Shown in pieces: positions 15,122 to 24,765 of a DNA stretch of 64,000 bases (the first letter of the stretch is position 1; each line of letters opens with the position of its first letter). The DNA is from an uncultured Sulfurovum sp. (GTDB lineage Bacteria > Campylobacterota > Campylobacteria > Campylobacterales > Sulfurovaceae): the NCBI GenBank assembly GCA_902727895.1, contig CACVAP010000059.1, positions 1 through 64,000 of the forward strand, in the 5' to 3' direction. A program made the translations under genes and the position numbers. The notes beneath the pieces are model-generated. The model ran no database searches, was not told where the DNA came from, and worked only from the letters and a program-made list of their open reading frames with translations.

Positions 15122-16117
15122 TTAATCGTAAATACGACTTAAGTACTCAGCGTAAATACCCCTAGCTGTATTTAAAGCTTGTACTGATTGAAAGTTTAAC
15201 TTTTTATCTTCTGTAATTGCTGTAGAAAGTAAATGTTCAGAAGCTCTCATGATTTTTTCTGTTTCTCTCATTACTTTCTTTGAACTTGGATGATATATTT
15301 TTTCATCATCATAAACACCTTCAACATGAATAATTCTTTTTAACACAGAAGCTTGTTCATTTAAAACTGTATCAAGATTCGTAATTTCTTCTGTTACTTC
15401 TCTTAAGTGAGCATCTACTTTTTTCATCTCTCTTTGGCAATCTTCTTGAGTCATACAATATTCAGTGGATTTATCAAAAGTCTCTTGAGCCACACGTAAA
15501 TTTTTAGTACCTTTTAAATTAATACGAATTGCATAAGCTAACCAACCCATGATGAGTGCAGAAAAACCTAGGATTAATGCACCAGCTGTCATGTTTCCAT
15601 TTGCAGAAATCATGTCTCCACCAATCCATGTTAAAATAGGATTTATTTGTGAAGTAGCATTTTCAAGATTTATTGAATTAGCATCAATACCAAGCTTAGA
15701 CATCGCAAGACAAACCCATGCTCCTACAGTTATAAGTGCTACTATGATTGCTAACATAAGTCCTGTAAACCTTCCTGAACTTAAGTCTCTAACAGAAAAC
15801 AATTCATCATCACTTGAGTCCACAGCCAATTCAAATCCATCAGCTTCTTCAAAAGTAGTATAATCAAACCCAGCGCTCTCTAATAATGTTTCACAATTAT
15901 TAAAAGTTTCCTCATTAAAAGTCTCTTTTGCAATAGCAAAATTCTTAGCTGCCTCTGAAACACCTACTTTACACTCTGCAATTTCTGAATCAACTTTTGC
16001 AACCTGCTCTTGAGATGCTTCAATTAGAGCTTTTGCTTCAGCCAATTTATTTACTTTTTTTTGACTTACAACTTCAGGTTCTCTTTTTATTTCTATTTCA
16101 TCATTATTTTCGTCCAT
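15122..16117 (-). CDS. Unknown two-helix membrane protein with flanking coiled coils
   Basis: 331 aa; not recognised. The N-terminal 110 residues are charged and helical (KLAEAKALIEASQEQVAKVD), then come two membrane helices (about 118-140 and 176-198) separated by a short Asn-rich loop, and a C-terminal charged helical domain (about 205-331) with EVTEEITNLDTVLNEQ. No signal peptide. The ends would lie in the cytoplasm if the two helices form a hairpin. It is transcribed alone, convergent with pgsA and divergent from the M50 protease gene. Confidence 0.7.
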   Translation of the reverse strand: MDENNDEIEIKREPEVVSQKKVNKLAEAKALIEASQEQVAKVDSEIAECKVGVSEAAKNFAIAKETFNEETFNNCETLLESAGFDYTTFEEADGFELAVDSSDDELFSVRDLSSGRFTGLMLAIIVALITVGAWVCLAMSKLGIDANSINLENATSQINPILTWIGGDMISANGNMTAGALILGFSALIMGWLAYAIRINLKGTKNLRVAQETFDKSTEYCMTQEDCQREMKKVDAHLREVTEEITNLDTVLNEQASVLKRIIHVEGVYDDEKIYHPSSKKVMRETEKIMRASEHLLSTAITEDKKLNFQSVQALNTARGIYAEYLSRIYD

Positions 16118-16258
16118 TTTTGCCTCTTCTTGATTTTTTTAAGTTTTCAAACTATTTTAACATAATTACATTATTTTTCATCTAAATTTTAAGCTCTACT
16201 TTTTAACCTAAGCTTGGTATAATTCATGTCAATAATTTTTGTATAGATAAGGATGTTT

Positions 16259-17314
16259 ATGGGTATTTTAATAGCCTTATTAGTATTTTCATTTTTAATA
16301 TTTTTTCATGAACTTGGACACTTTTTAGCTGCCCGTTATTTTGGAGTACATGTCGAAGTTTTTAGTATAGGTTTTGGTAAACGTATACTTACTAAAAAGT
16401 TTGGTGCAACAGAATGGAGTTTTTCCATGATTCCTCTTGGTGGATATGTCAGAATGAAGGGTCAAGATGATGCCAATCCTGAAGTAAAATCTTATGACGA
16501 AGATTCTTATAATTCTAAAACACCTTTTCAGCGTATTATCATCTCTATTGCTGGTCCATTTGCTAACTTTTTACTGGCATTTTTACTCTACTTACTTGTT
16601 TCGAGTATTGGTGTTCCCACACCTTTAGCCAATGTTGGAAAGTTTATAGAAAATTCACCTGCTGTAGAAGCTGGAATACAACTGGAAGATAGCATCACCA
16701 ATATTGATGGTAAACCTATCAAATACTGGAAAGAAATTGGTGAGAGTCTTGGACAAAGTGACCAAAGTCATCAAATAACTATTTTACGTGACAATAAATA
16801 CATTGACTTAACAATTACCCCTAAGCTCTTGGAAACAAAAAATATCTTCCAAGAAGATGAGAAGCGTTACCTAATTGGTATTAGCCCCAATCCTAATAAA
16901 GTAGAAAGTATTCCCTATGGTTTAAATGATGGTCTTATCTTTGCCTATGAACAAACCCAGCATGCTTCTCTTTATATTTTAAAAAGTTTACAGAAATTAA
17001 TCTCAGGACTGATTCCTCTTGAGAATTTAGGAGGAGTTGTGGGTATCGTTGATACAACTTCTAAAATAAGTCAAATGGGTCTTGTTACTGTCCTTATGTT
17101 TGCAGCACTTATTTCAGTAAACTTAGGAGTTATAAACCTTTTACCCATACCAGCTTTAGATGGTGGACATATAATGTTTCACCTTTATGAACTTATCACA
17201 AAAAAACCAGCGAATGAAGATATTATGTTAAAGTTAACACTCTTAGGTTGGAGTATACTTTTAAGCTTAATGCTTTTGGGTTTATATAATGATATTAATA
17301 GATTATTAGGATAA
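16259..17314 (+). CDS. rseP: RseP-type intramembrane site-2 zinc metalloprotease (M50)
   Basis: 351 aa from the ATG at 16259. An ATG two codons earlier at 16253 sits directly on the AAGG ribosome-binding site and is less likely. Zinc motif HELGH in the first membrane helix, one PDZ domain in the middle (about 115-190), and the C-terminal NLLPIPALDGGH with the third ligand Asp. Four membrane helices expected. Known family role: cleaving membrane-anchored anti-sigma factors or signal peptides. Only one PDZ domain is evident, against two in E. coli RseP. Confidence 0.9.
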   Translation: MGILIALLVFSFLIFFHELGHFLAARYFGVHVEVFSIGFGKRILTKKFGATEWSFSMIPLGGYVRMKGQDDANPEVKSYDEDSYNSKTPFQRIIISIAGPFANFLLAFLLYLLVSSIGVPTPLANVGKFIENSPAVEAGIQLEDSITNIDGKPIKYWKEIGESLGQSDQSHQITILRDNKYIDLTITPKLLETKNIFQEDEKRYLIGISPNPNKVESIPYGLNDGLIFAYEQTQHASLYILKSLQKLISGLIPLENLGGVVGIVDTTSKISQMGLVTVLMFAALISVNLGVINLLPIPALDGGHIMFHLYELITKKPANEDIMLKLTLLGWSILLSLMLLGLYNDINRLLG

Positions 17315-17320
17315 AATAAA

Positions 17321-17995
17321 ATGAAAGAAATATTAAGAAAAAATTTAGATGAAATCATCTGGAATATAGAACAAGCTCGAATTACCATTTCAGAACATCA
17401 TATAGTACAACTTGTTGCTGTAGGTAAATACTCAGATGAAGAAAACATAAAAACACTTTATGAACTGGGTCAACGTGCTTTTGGTGAGAACCAAGTTCAG
17501 CAACTAGAAACACGTATGCATAACCTAGAAGAGCTTCCTCTACAGTGGCATATGATGGGACATTTACAAAGTAATAAAATAAATAAACTTGTAGAGCTGA
17601 GACCAACACTCTTTCAATCACTAGACTCACTTAAACTTGCTACTTCATTAAACGAAAAATTAGCTCAAAAAGAGCAAAAAATGGGTTGTTTATTGCAAAT
17701 AAACTCAGCCAATGAAGAGAGTAAGTCTGGTGTTAAAGCTGAAGAAGCTTTTGATATTTATCAACAAATTCAAGAGTCTTGTCCTCAACTAAAACTTAAA
17801 GGTGTTATGAGTATTGGTGCGCATGTTGAAGAAGTAAAAACCATTCAGCAGAGTTTTGAAACAACCTATAAGATTTATGAATCACTAAAAAAAGACGGTG
17901 CGAGGATTTGTTCTATGGGTATGAGCAATGACTATGAGCTTGCTATCAAATGTGGTTCAAATCTTGTACGTATTGGTTCTAAAATATTTAACTAA
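17321..17995 (+). CDS. Pyridoxal-phosphate homeostasis protein (YggS/PLPBP family)
   Basis: 224 aa, usual length. N-terminal alanine-racemase-like barrel with the PLP Lys in VAVGKYS (about residue 30), followed by FGENQVQQ, WHMMGHLQSNK and SMGMSNDYELAI, all family signatures. It binds PLP and buffers it without known catalytic activity. It starts 6 nt after the M50 protease gene. Confidence 0.92.
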   Translation: MKEILRKNLDEIIWNIEQARITISEHHIVQLVAVGKYSDEENIKTLYELGQRAFGENQVQQLETRMHNLEELPLQWHMMGHLQSNKINKLVELRPTLFQSLDSLKLATSLNEKLAQKEQKMGCLLQINSANEESKSGVKAEEAFDIYQQIQESCPQLKLKGVMSIGAHVEEVKTIQQSFETTYKIYESLKKDGARICSMGMSNDYELAIKCGSNLVRIGSKIFN

Positions 17996-18025
17996 TTATA
18001 TAAACAACATAAAGGCTAAAAAACA

Positions 18026-20131
18026 ATGAGACAACTTGTACATTACTATTATCACCAAGAAAGATTAGTAACGTGGATTAAAGAAAATAAAATTCTATCT
18101 AATAAAAGACTATTGGTAGAAATTAATTTTCCAGATTCGGATAAAGGTAAACTAAAAAAACTTCTAAATGTTTTATCTAACCTACTTCCCAATGCAACCA
18201 TTGTGGGGATGCAAAGCTTCACCTCTTTTGTAAACCATAGAGTAACAGATATCAATCCCCAACCTGTCATCTCTATTATGCAATTTGAAAACTCTAGTAT
18301 CTCCACAGAAGTTATAGATCTAAGCCAAGAGTATAATCCTCTAACACCTCTAAACTTCTCCAAGTTAGAAAAGCATCTCCAAGCTAATACAAAAGCCCTA
18401 AAAGTCTTATCTTCTAACAATGAAGAGGAAAGCTCTAACCAAATTAATGATATTGGAGAAAAGTTTGGTCATCTTAAAGTATTTGGTGGTGGAGCAACTT
18501 CAAAAGTACAAAATGAAAAATACACATTTGTTTTTCACAATAATATTATTTATAAAAAAGCCCTTATCTTTATTTTCATGCATGGAGAAAACCTAAATGT
18601 TGAACTTTTTCAAGCATCAGACTGGAAACCTATTTCAAAGAAAAAGGTTATTACGAAAGTAGAAGGAAACTCTATTTTAACACTTGATAATAGTTTGGCC
18701 CTCGATATATATAAAAAATACTTTCCCAACATTAAAGAAGATCCATCTGTTGCCTTACAAGTACCTCTTTATATTAGTAAAAACAACATCTCAACAACAG
18801 GACATATCTTAGACATTGACTTTTCAAATCAAAGTTTAAAGATGGCACAAAAATTTACCGAAGGGGATATTGTTCAACTCTCTATTGGTAACTATGATTC
18901 CATGATGAACCGTACCGAAGAGATACATGACTTTCTTACTAACACACCTGCACAAGCTTTATGGATTGGTGCTTCAATCGCTTATGAAGCTGGATTTAGG
19001 GTTCCAATTATTCACTACATCTCTAACATAAAAGAAACTGACCAAATTTTTGGGTACAGTACTTCTCAAGAATATTTCAATACAGAGAACCAACCAAATA
19101 CCTACCATAACCATACCTTTGTCATGGCAGCTATTAGCGAATCAAATTCAGATTATATTAAACTTTCAGAATCCACAAGTACAAATATTGGTACCTTTGA
19201 GCTTGCTAATAAAAACCTGTATTCAATTATGCATAAGACCTCTTCTGAACTCACCCAATTAACTGAAAATCTAGAAAATATAGTAGAACAAAGAACCAAA
19301 GAACTAGAAACTTTTAATGCAGAACTTCAAATGAAGATTAAAAATGCTGTACGTAAAGAAAAACGTCAAAATGCTATTATGAACCAACAATCACGTTTGG
19401 CATCTATGGGTGAAATTTTAGAGAATATTGCCCACCAATGGAGACAACCACTTAATACTGTATCATGGATTATGAATGACACACTTATTAAAGCACAACT
19501 TGGTCGTGCTGATGAAGTCAACTTAGAAGAACTTGCAAAAAAAGTTAACAACTCTATTCAATTTCTATCTGAGACAGTTGAAGACTTTAGACGTTTTGTT
19601 GACCATTCTGATATGGCACAAACTTTTAACATCAAAAAAACCATTCAATCTACAATTATGCTTATTAAAGAGACACTCATAAAATCAGATATTAGCATTG
19701 ACCTTGACTGTCCAGAAGATGTAAAATATAAAGGTTATGAGAATGACTTTAAACATGTCATTATGAACCTCATTAATAATGCACGTGATGCAATGGAAGA
19801 AAATAAAATTGAAGGTGGACATATTTCTATTCGTGTCTATCATAAAAAAGATGAATTAATAATTGCAGTACAAGATAATGCTGGAGGAATTCCAAAAAAG
19901 ATTCTGAAAAATATTTTTGAACCTTACTTTACCACGAAGCATAAATCAAAAGGAACAGGTCTTGGACTTTATATGTCTAAAAACTTAATTGAGAAGGTAA
20001 AAGGAAATTTAGAAGCCTTTAGTATTCTCAACAAAAAAACAACTTTTATTATTACGCTTCCAGATGAAGGTGCTATACCTACACCACCTAAAAAGCTTGA
20101 TGAGACAGAAGAAGGAGATAAAGAAGCCTAA
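18026..20131 (+). CDS. FIST-domain histidine kinase
   Basis: 701 aa. The N-terminal 390 residues match the FIST_N/FIST_C sensory layout, in families thought to sense small ligands. A coiled coil (about 400-455, EQRTKELETFNAELQMK) leads to the dimerisation box HQWRQPLN (His near 470), the N box NNARDAMEE, DNAGGIP and TKHKSKGTGLGLY. No membrane helices, so a soluble sensor. No response regulator adjoins it, making it an orphan kinase. It ends inside a terminator hairpin. Confidence 0.88.
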   Translation: MRQLVHYYYHQERLVTWIKENKILSNKRLLVEINFPDSDKGKLKKLLNVLSNLLPNATIVGMQSFTSFVNHRVTDINPQPVISIMQFENSSISTEVIDLSQEYNPLTPLNFSKLEKHLQANTKALKVLSSNNEEESSNQINDIGEKFGHLKVFGGGATSKVQNEKYTFVFHNNIIYKKALIFIFMHGENLNVELFQASDWKPISKKKVITKVEGNSILTLDNSLALDIYKKYFPNIKEDPSVALQVPLYISKNNISTTGHILDIDFSNQSLKMAQKFTEGDIVQLSIGNYDSMMNRTEEIHDFLTNTPAQALWIGASIAYEAGFRVPIIHYISNIKETDQIFGYSTSQEYFNTENQPNTYHNHTFVMAAISESNSDYIKLSESTSTNIGTFELANKNLYSIMHKTSSELTQLTENLENIVEQRTKELETFNAELQMKIKNAVRKEKRQNAIMNQQSRLASMGEILENIAHQWRQPLNTVSWIMNDTLIKAQLGRADEVNLEELAKKVNNSIQFLSETVEDFRRFVDHSDMAQTFNIKKTIQSTIMLIKETLIKSDISIDLDCPEDVKYKGYENDFKHVIMNLINNARDAMEENKIEGGHISIRVYHKKDELIIAVQDNAGGIPKKILKNIFEPYFTTKHKSKGTGLGLYMSKNLIEKVKGNLEAFSILNKKTTFIITLPDEGAIPTPPKKLDETEEGDKEA

Positions 20132-20149
20132 AAAAGCTTCTTTATTTGT
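20121..20149 (+). terminator. Terminator overlapping the kinase stop codon
   Basis: AAGAAGC / GCTTCTT (7 bp) with an 8-nt loop containing the stop codon, followed by a T-rich tail (TTATTTGTT). It separates the kinase from the convergent argC. Confidence 0.6.
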
Positions 20150-20164
20150 TAAGGCTTTATTTAC

Positions 20165-21172
20165 TTAAGGTACGTAAGCTATTTTAGGAATTCCCAGTCC
20201 TTCAGAGTACCCACACATCAAGTTAGCAGCTACCATTGCTTGAGATGAAGCACCACGAAGTAAGTTATCTATAGCAGAACTAACAAACAATGCATTTCCA
20301 TTTTTAGCAGCAAAAATATCACAAAAATGTGTTCCAGCTGTGCTTTTAATATCTACAGGTTTTTCACGTATACGAATAAACATATCACCTGCATAATGCT
20401 TTTTAAGTACTTCTAAGGGATCAATATCTTCTTTTAAAGTTGCATAAACAGACACCAATTCCCCACGTGTAGCAGGAATGAGGTGAGGCACAAAATTAAC
20501 ATTCATCTTTTTACCATGTACTTTTTCAATCTTTTCTGCAATCTCAGGTCCATGACGATGTTTTAATGGATTATACGCAAAAATATTATCATTTATATTT
20601 ACAAAATGTGTACTCTCAGAAAGCTTTTTCCCTGCACCAGAAACACCTGATTTTGCATCCACAAAAAGAGGAGCATTCTCATCAAGATATGGAATGAAAG
20701 GTAAAATACCAAGTAGTGTCGCCGTTGGGTAACAGCCTGGACCAGCTGCAAGTCTGGCTTTTTTCAAGTCTTCACGATAGTACTCAATTAGTGCATAAAC
20801 CGACTCATCTAAATGTTCTTTGTCTTCATGTTCACAATAATGCTCTTCATAAGTATCTAAGTCCAATCTATAATCAGCAGACAAGTCAACTACTTTAACA
20901 CCTTTTTCTATTAAGTCTTTTGCAAAACCCATAGATGCTTTATGAGGAAGTGCTAAAAAAACCAATTCACAATGTTCTGCAACAGCTTCAACCGAAGCTT
21001 TCTCTACAGGATAAGTAATAACATCTTCTAAAGAGGGATGCAAGGCTTCAATAACCGTATCACCTGTTGTTGTTGCCAAATACTTTAATACAAACTCAGG
21101 ATGTGTCACCAACATCTTAACCAATTCAAGCCCTGTGTATCCACTCGCTCCTACTATACCAACCGTTGTCAT
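20165..21172 (-). CDS. argC: N-acetyl-gamma-glutamyl-phosphate reductase
   Basis: 335 aa, full length. NADPH-binding start VGIVGASGYTGLELV; catalytic Cys in GPGCYPTATLLG (about residue 145); downstream HRHGPEI motif. Third step of arginine synthesis. Its ATG overlaps the greA stop by one base (TAATG), so translation is likely coupled. Confidence 0.95.
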   Translation of the reverse strand: MTTVGIVGASGYTGLELVKMLVTHPEFVLKYLATTTGDTVIEALHPSLEDVITYPVEKASVEAVAEHCELVFLALPHKASMGFAKDLIEKGVKVVDLSADYRLDLDTYEEHYCEHEDKEHLDESVYALIEYYREDLKKARLAAGPGCYPTATLLGILPFIPYLDENAPLFVDAKSGVSGAGKKLSESTHFVNINDNIFAYNPLKHRHGPEIAEKIEKVHGKKMNVNFVPHLIPATRGELVSVYATLKEDIDPLEVLKKHYAGDMFIRIREKPVDIKSTAGTHFCDIFAAKNGNALFVSSAIDNLLRGASSQAMVAANLMCGYSEGLGIPKIAYVP

Positions 21173-21651
21173 TACAGCTCCATTGCCTCTACAGATTCTA
21201 CCTCAAACTTTTTATTTCCAGAAGGAAGTTTAATACTTACTTCATCACCCTCTTCTTTTCCCAGTAAAGCACGTGCCATAGGAGAACCTGATGAAATCCA
21301 TCCTTTAGAAAGATCTGACTCTTGTGCCCCCACAATTGTATAGGTTATTTCAGAATCATCTTCTTGATCAACTAACTCAACTGTTGAACCAAAAGAAATA
21401 CGTTCATGTGCCAATGATGAAGGATCAATAACCTGTGCGCGTCCTACTAAATCTGTCAAATCTAGTATCCGTGCTTCCATAAGCCCTTGTTTGTCTTTAG
21501 CAGCATGATACTCTGCATTTTCTTTTAAGTCTCCCAACTCTCTTGCGACATCAATAATATGTGCAATCTCTCCACGTTCTACCGTTTTTAGATGCTCTAG
21601 TTCTTTAGATAGTTTATTGAATGTCACTTTTAACATTGGTTCTTTTTCCAC
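21172..21651 (-). CDS. greA: Transcription elongation factor GreA
   Basis: 159 aa from a GTG start at 21651. The longer open frame to 21744 adds 31 hydrophobic residues foreign to GreA, whereas VEKEPMLKVTFNKL matches the family N-terminus and has AAGGGA 5 nt upstream. Coiled-coil domain with ARELGDLKENAEYHAA (the acidic tip), then the FKBP-like domain (SPMARALLGK, GDEVSIKLPSG). It rescues backtracked RNA polymerase. Confidence 0.93.
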   Translation of the reverse strand: MEKEPMLKVTFNKLSKELEHLKTVERGEIAHIIDVARELGDLKENAEYHAAKDKQGLMEARILDLTDLVGRAQVIDPSSLAHERISFGSTVELVDQEDDSEITYTIVGAQESDLSKGWISSGSPMARALLGKEEGDEVSIKLPSGNKKFEVESVEAMEL

Positions 21652-21855
21652 TTTATTTCCCTTGTGCAATATGATTTTAATTATGCTTATTATACCATAC
21701 ATCATGAAAAGAATTTTATTAATGTTCTTCTTAGCCTTTGACACATGGGCAGATAAGTTAATTGATTCTATCTTCTATGTTAATCCTCTTTTAAACTAAG
21801 AAAGTTTTATCTTTAATCGCTATGATACGAAATATCTTAATTAGGAATCTAAAAC

Positions 21856-22536
21856 ATGGCAGAAACAACTTATCAACTCAAAGCAGATCAAATGCGAACA
21901 AAAATCATTCTTTTTGATTTAGATGGTACACTTATTGACTCTACTGAAGCTATTTTAGAGAGTTTTGCAACAGCTTATGCTAAATTTGACATAGCAGTTC
22001 CAGCAGATGAAAGTATTAAACCTCTCATTGGATTACCACTAGAGACTATGTTTATAAAACTAGGAGTAGATGAAGCAAAAGCCATGGATTATGTAACAGC
22101 CTACAAAGAGCATTACCGAACCATTCATACTCAAAAAACAGTACTCTTACCAGAAGTAGAAGAAGCACTAAAAATAGCACATGAATGTGCAAGACTTGGT
22201 GTTGTTACCACTAAAACAGGTAAATATTCTCGTGAACTTCTTGAACATTTTGACATTATGAAGTACTTTGATGTTTTAATAGGAAGCGAAGATGTTACAA
22301 ACCCAAAACCTCACCCTGAACCTATAATTAAAGCTTTGAATGAGCTTCGTTATTCACATGGAACGGTTACTTACATGATTGGCGATACCATTTCGGACAT
22401 ACTAGCTGCACAAGAAGCTGGTATTGCTAGTATTGGTGTACTCTGTGGTTATGGTAATCCTGATGAGTTAGAAGAAGATGCAGACTTTGTAAGCAAAAAT
22501 GCATATGATGCTGTTAAAATTGTTGGAAATATATAA
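21856..22536 (+). CDS. HAD-family phosphatase, phosphoglycolate phosphatase-like
   Basis: 226 aa. HAD motif I in FDLDGTLIDST (about residue 20), motif II TTKTG, motif III KPHPEP, motif IV GDTISDILAA. The cap region places it in the Gph/PpaX subfamily of small-molecule phosphatases; the exact substrate cannot be read. The ATG with TTAGGA upstream is preferred over the internal ATG at codon 13. Confidence 0.85.
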   Translation: MAETTYQLKADQMRTKIILFDLDGTLIDSTEAILESFATAYAKFDIAVPADESIKPLIGLPLETMFIKLGVDEAKAMDYVTAYKEHYRTIHTQKTVLLPEVEEALKIAHECARLGVVTTKTGKYSRELLEHFDIMKYFDVLIGSEDVTNPKPHPEPIIKALNELRYSHGTVTYMIGDTISDILAAQEAGIASIGVLCGYGNPDELEEDADFVSKNAYDAVKIVGNI

Positions 22537-22551
22537 GCGAAAGTATCTAAA

Positions 22552-22585
22552 TTCGTTAAGAGCAAAAATATTCGCTCTTAACGAA
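22552..22585. repeat. Perfect 12-bp inverted repeat
   Basis: TTCGTTAAGAGC and GCTCTTAACGAA around a 10-nt AT-rich loop, just after the HAD gene. No T-run follows, so it may be a rho-independent-like structure without tail, or a dispersed palindrome. Confidence 0.6.
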
Positions 22586-22624
22586 CCTAGCAATAATTAA
22601 CAAACATTACACTACCATAGCGTC

Positions 22625-23404
22625 ATGAAAAAAATACTAATAACCAATGACGATGGTTTTGATTCCCCTGCACTTTTAGCCCTTATAGATGCCCTTAAGC
22701 CTCTGGCTGAAATTATTACTGTAGCTCCTACCCTTGAAAAATCAGCTTGTGGTCACTCTCTTACACTTACTAAACCTCTACGTTTTGTAGAAATTGAGCC
22801 TAATTTTTACAAACTAGATGATGGTACCCCAACTGACTGTGTCTTTCTAGCACTCCATAAAATTTACAATGAAAAAAACATGCCTGATCTTGTAATTTCT
22901 GGCATAAATATTGGTGCTAATATGGGTGAAGACATTACTTATTCAGGTACTGCATCTGGTGCTATGGAAGCTGTACTACAAGGAATCCCTGCCATTGCTA
23001 TTTCACAAGATTTTTCTGATGACATGATAGAAAAAAATGGTTTTGACTATGCACTTGCAAAAGAAAGTATTTATACCCTTGTAAAAAAGATTTTTGAAGG
23101 CTCATTCCCTCTTGAAGCACGCAAGTTTTTAAACGTTAATATTCCAGCATGTAAACCTTCTGAGTCAAAAGGTTTTCAAGTTACCAAAACAGGAAGCCGT
23201 GTTTATACTAATGATGCAGATTCACATATCAACCCAAGAGGTCAAGAGTTCTTTTGGATAGGACTGGTTAACCATGAATGGCGTCCAACACAAGGTCAAA
23301 TGACAGATGTTCAAGCTGTTAAAGCTGGCTATATTTCAGTAACCCCTATTCATTTAGACATGACATCACACAATGACATAAAGGATTTAGAACAATGGCT
23401 TTAG
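22625..23404 (+). CDS. surE: 5'/3'-nucleotidase SurE
   Basis: 259 aa. Metal-binding start ITNDDGFDSPAL (Asp-Asp), KSACGHSLT, and SGINIGANMGEDITYSGTA, all SurE hallmarks. It dephosphorylates nucleoside monophosphates and is linked to stationary-phase survival. Its last 10 nt overlap the next gene. Confidence 0.95.
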   Translation: MKKILITNDDGFDSPALLALIDALKPLAEIITVAPTLEKSACGHSLTLTKPLRFVEIEPNFYKLDDGTPTDCVFLALHKIYNEKNMPDLVISGINIGANMGEDITYSGTASGAMEAVLQGIPAIAISQDFSDDMIEKNGFDYALAKESIYTLVKKIFEGSFPLEARKFLNVNIPACKPSESKGFQVTKTGSRVYTNDADSHINPRGQEFFWIGLVNHEWRPTQGQMTDVQAVKAGYISVTPIHLDMTSHNDIKDLEQWL

Positions 23405-24057
23405 AAGAAAATGAATTACGATTTCAACGCTGTGAACTACTTTTTGGTGCAGAAGATTTTGCTAAAATTAAAAAAGCTAAAATCCTTATACTGGGTGTTG
23501 GTGGCGTTGGTTCTTACGCTTTAGACTGTTTATATCGTTCAGGTGTTTCAGACATTACAGTCTTAGACTACGATGTTTATGATGAAACCAACCAAAACCG
23601 TCAAATAGGTTCTGAAGCTGTGGGTGAATATAAAGTTGAAGCATTAAAGAAACTTTATCCGTGTATTACAACCATTAACCAACAAATGGACATGGCATGG
23701 GTTACAGCCTATGACTTTGAACCTTATGACTTGGTACTTGATTGTGCTGACACCACTAAAGTAAAAATAGAAATTGCTAAAAAATGCTACAAAAAACTCA
23801 TTATGTCTTTTGGTTCAGCGAAACGTTATGATGCCTCAAAGATTGAAGTGGCTTCCATTTGGAAAAGTCATGGAGATGCTTTAGGAAGAAAAATTCGTAA
23901 TGAGTTAAAAAAAGCGAATTTTGACAGAAACTTTACGGTTGTCTTCTCTCCTGAAGAAGACAAATGTAAAGAAAAAGGTTCATGTGTTGCAGTGACAGGG
24001 GCTACAGGATTAACAGTTTGCTCTGAAGCCATAAAAAGGATTTTAAAAAATAGTTAA
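23395..24057 (+). CDS. tcdA: ThiF/E1-like tRNA threonylcarbamoyladenosine dehydratase
   Basis: 220 aa. N-terminal nucleotide loop ILGVGGVGSYALDCLYRSG, substrate-side DYDVYDETNQNRQ with the key Asn/Arg, and LDCADTTKVK. This set fits TcdA (CsdL/YgdL), which cyclises t6A to ct6A at position 37 of tRNA. Slightly shorter than the E. coli enzyme (268 aa). Overlaps surE by 10 nt. Confidence 0.8.
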   Translation: MALEENELRFQRCELLFGAEDFAKIKKAKILILGVGGVGSYALDCLYRSGVSDITVLDYDVYDETNQNRQIGSEAVGEYKVEALKKLYPCITTINQQMDMAWVTAYDFEPYDLVLDCADTTKVKIEIAKKCYKKLIMSFGSAKRYDASKIEVASIWKSHGDALGRKIRNELKKANFDRNFTVVFSPEEDKCKEKGSCVAVTGATGLTVCSEAIKRILKNS

Positions 24058-24101
24058 TAAAATATTAATATTTATATCTAATTTAAATAATTTATATTTA
24101 T

Positions 24102-24611
24102 TTAGTATTTATAGGTATTAAATGCAACTCTTCTATTTTTACCATACTGTGGTCTAATAGATTGCTCAATGCTTGCAAGATGTGCAACAGCACTAGAATG
24201 CCCTGCTCTAGCTGCTTGCTTAAACCAATATCTTGCAAGTTGTGATTGCTTTCTAACGCCTATACCCTGTGAAAAGCTAAGCCCCATATAGAATTTTGCT
24301 TCTACATGTTCGTTTCTTGCTGCTTTATGAAAATAAGTAAAAGCCAATCTTTCATTTTTTCTTACCCCTTCTTCTCCCTTAGCATACATAAGCGCTAAAT
24401 CGAACTGCGCACGAGGGTTTCCTATTGCTGCTGCTCTTTTCGCATAGAAGTATTTAAGTGAAGTATTCTTTTGTGTTACACTTTTTGTATATAAGTATTG
24501 AGGTGAAAGATTCTGTTGTATTTGCTGGCTTTTTAATGCAAGTTTATTAAATGGATTTGCAGCAAAACTTATCGCTGTAGTAATGGTTAAAAGTAAAATA
24601 ATATTTTTCAT
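24102..24611 (-). CDS. Secreted Sel1-repeat protein
   Basis: 169 aa. Signal peptide (IILLLTITTAISFAA), then two to three Sel1-like repeats (GNPRAQFDLALMYAKGEEGV, EHVEAKFYMGLSFSQGIGV, GHSSAVAHLASIE) with the typical A..F.LG..Y..G.GV spacing. Sel1 repeats mediate protein binding in the periplasm. Single gene with AT-rich flanks; partner unknown. Confidence 0.8.
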   Translation of the reverse strand: MKNIILLLTITTAISFAANPFNKLALKSQQIQQNLSPQYLYTKSVTQKNTSLKYFYAKRAAAIGNPRAQFDLALMYAKGEEGVRKNERLAFTYFHKAARNEHVEAKFYMGLSFSQGIGVRKQSQLARYWFKQAARAGHSSAVAHLASIEQSIRPQYGKNRRVAFNTYKY

Positions 24612-24765
24612 TTTCTGTTCCTTAATATTTTGTTAAAATTATTATATAACAATAAATATTATTTTATACTTACATTATTAAAAAAAAATAAAATATAATA
24701 TTAATTTAAAAAATTTATTTTATAAGGATAAGAAATAACTACTATAATAAATAAAAAGAGAAAAA

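Noticed and set aside
21652-21744. 31-residue hydrophobic N-terminus on GreA
   Set aside because: GreA does not carry a membrane segment; the GTG start at 21651 matches the family start and has AAGGGA upstream.
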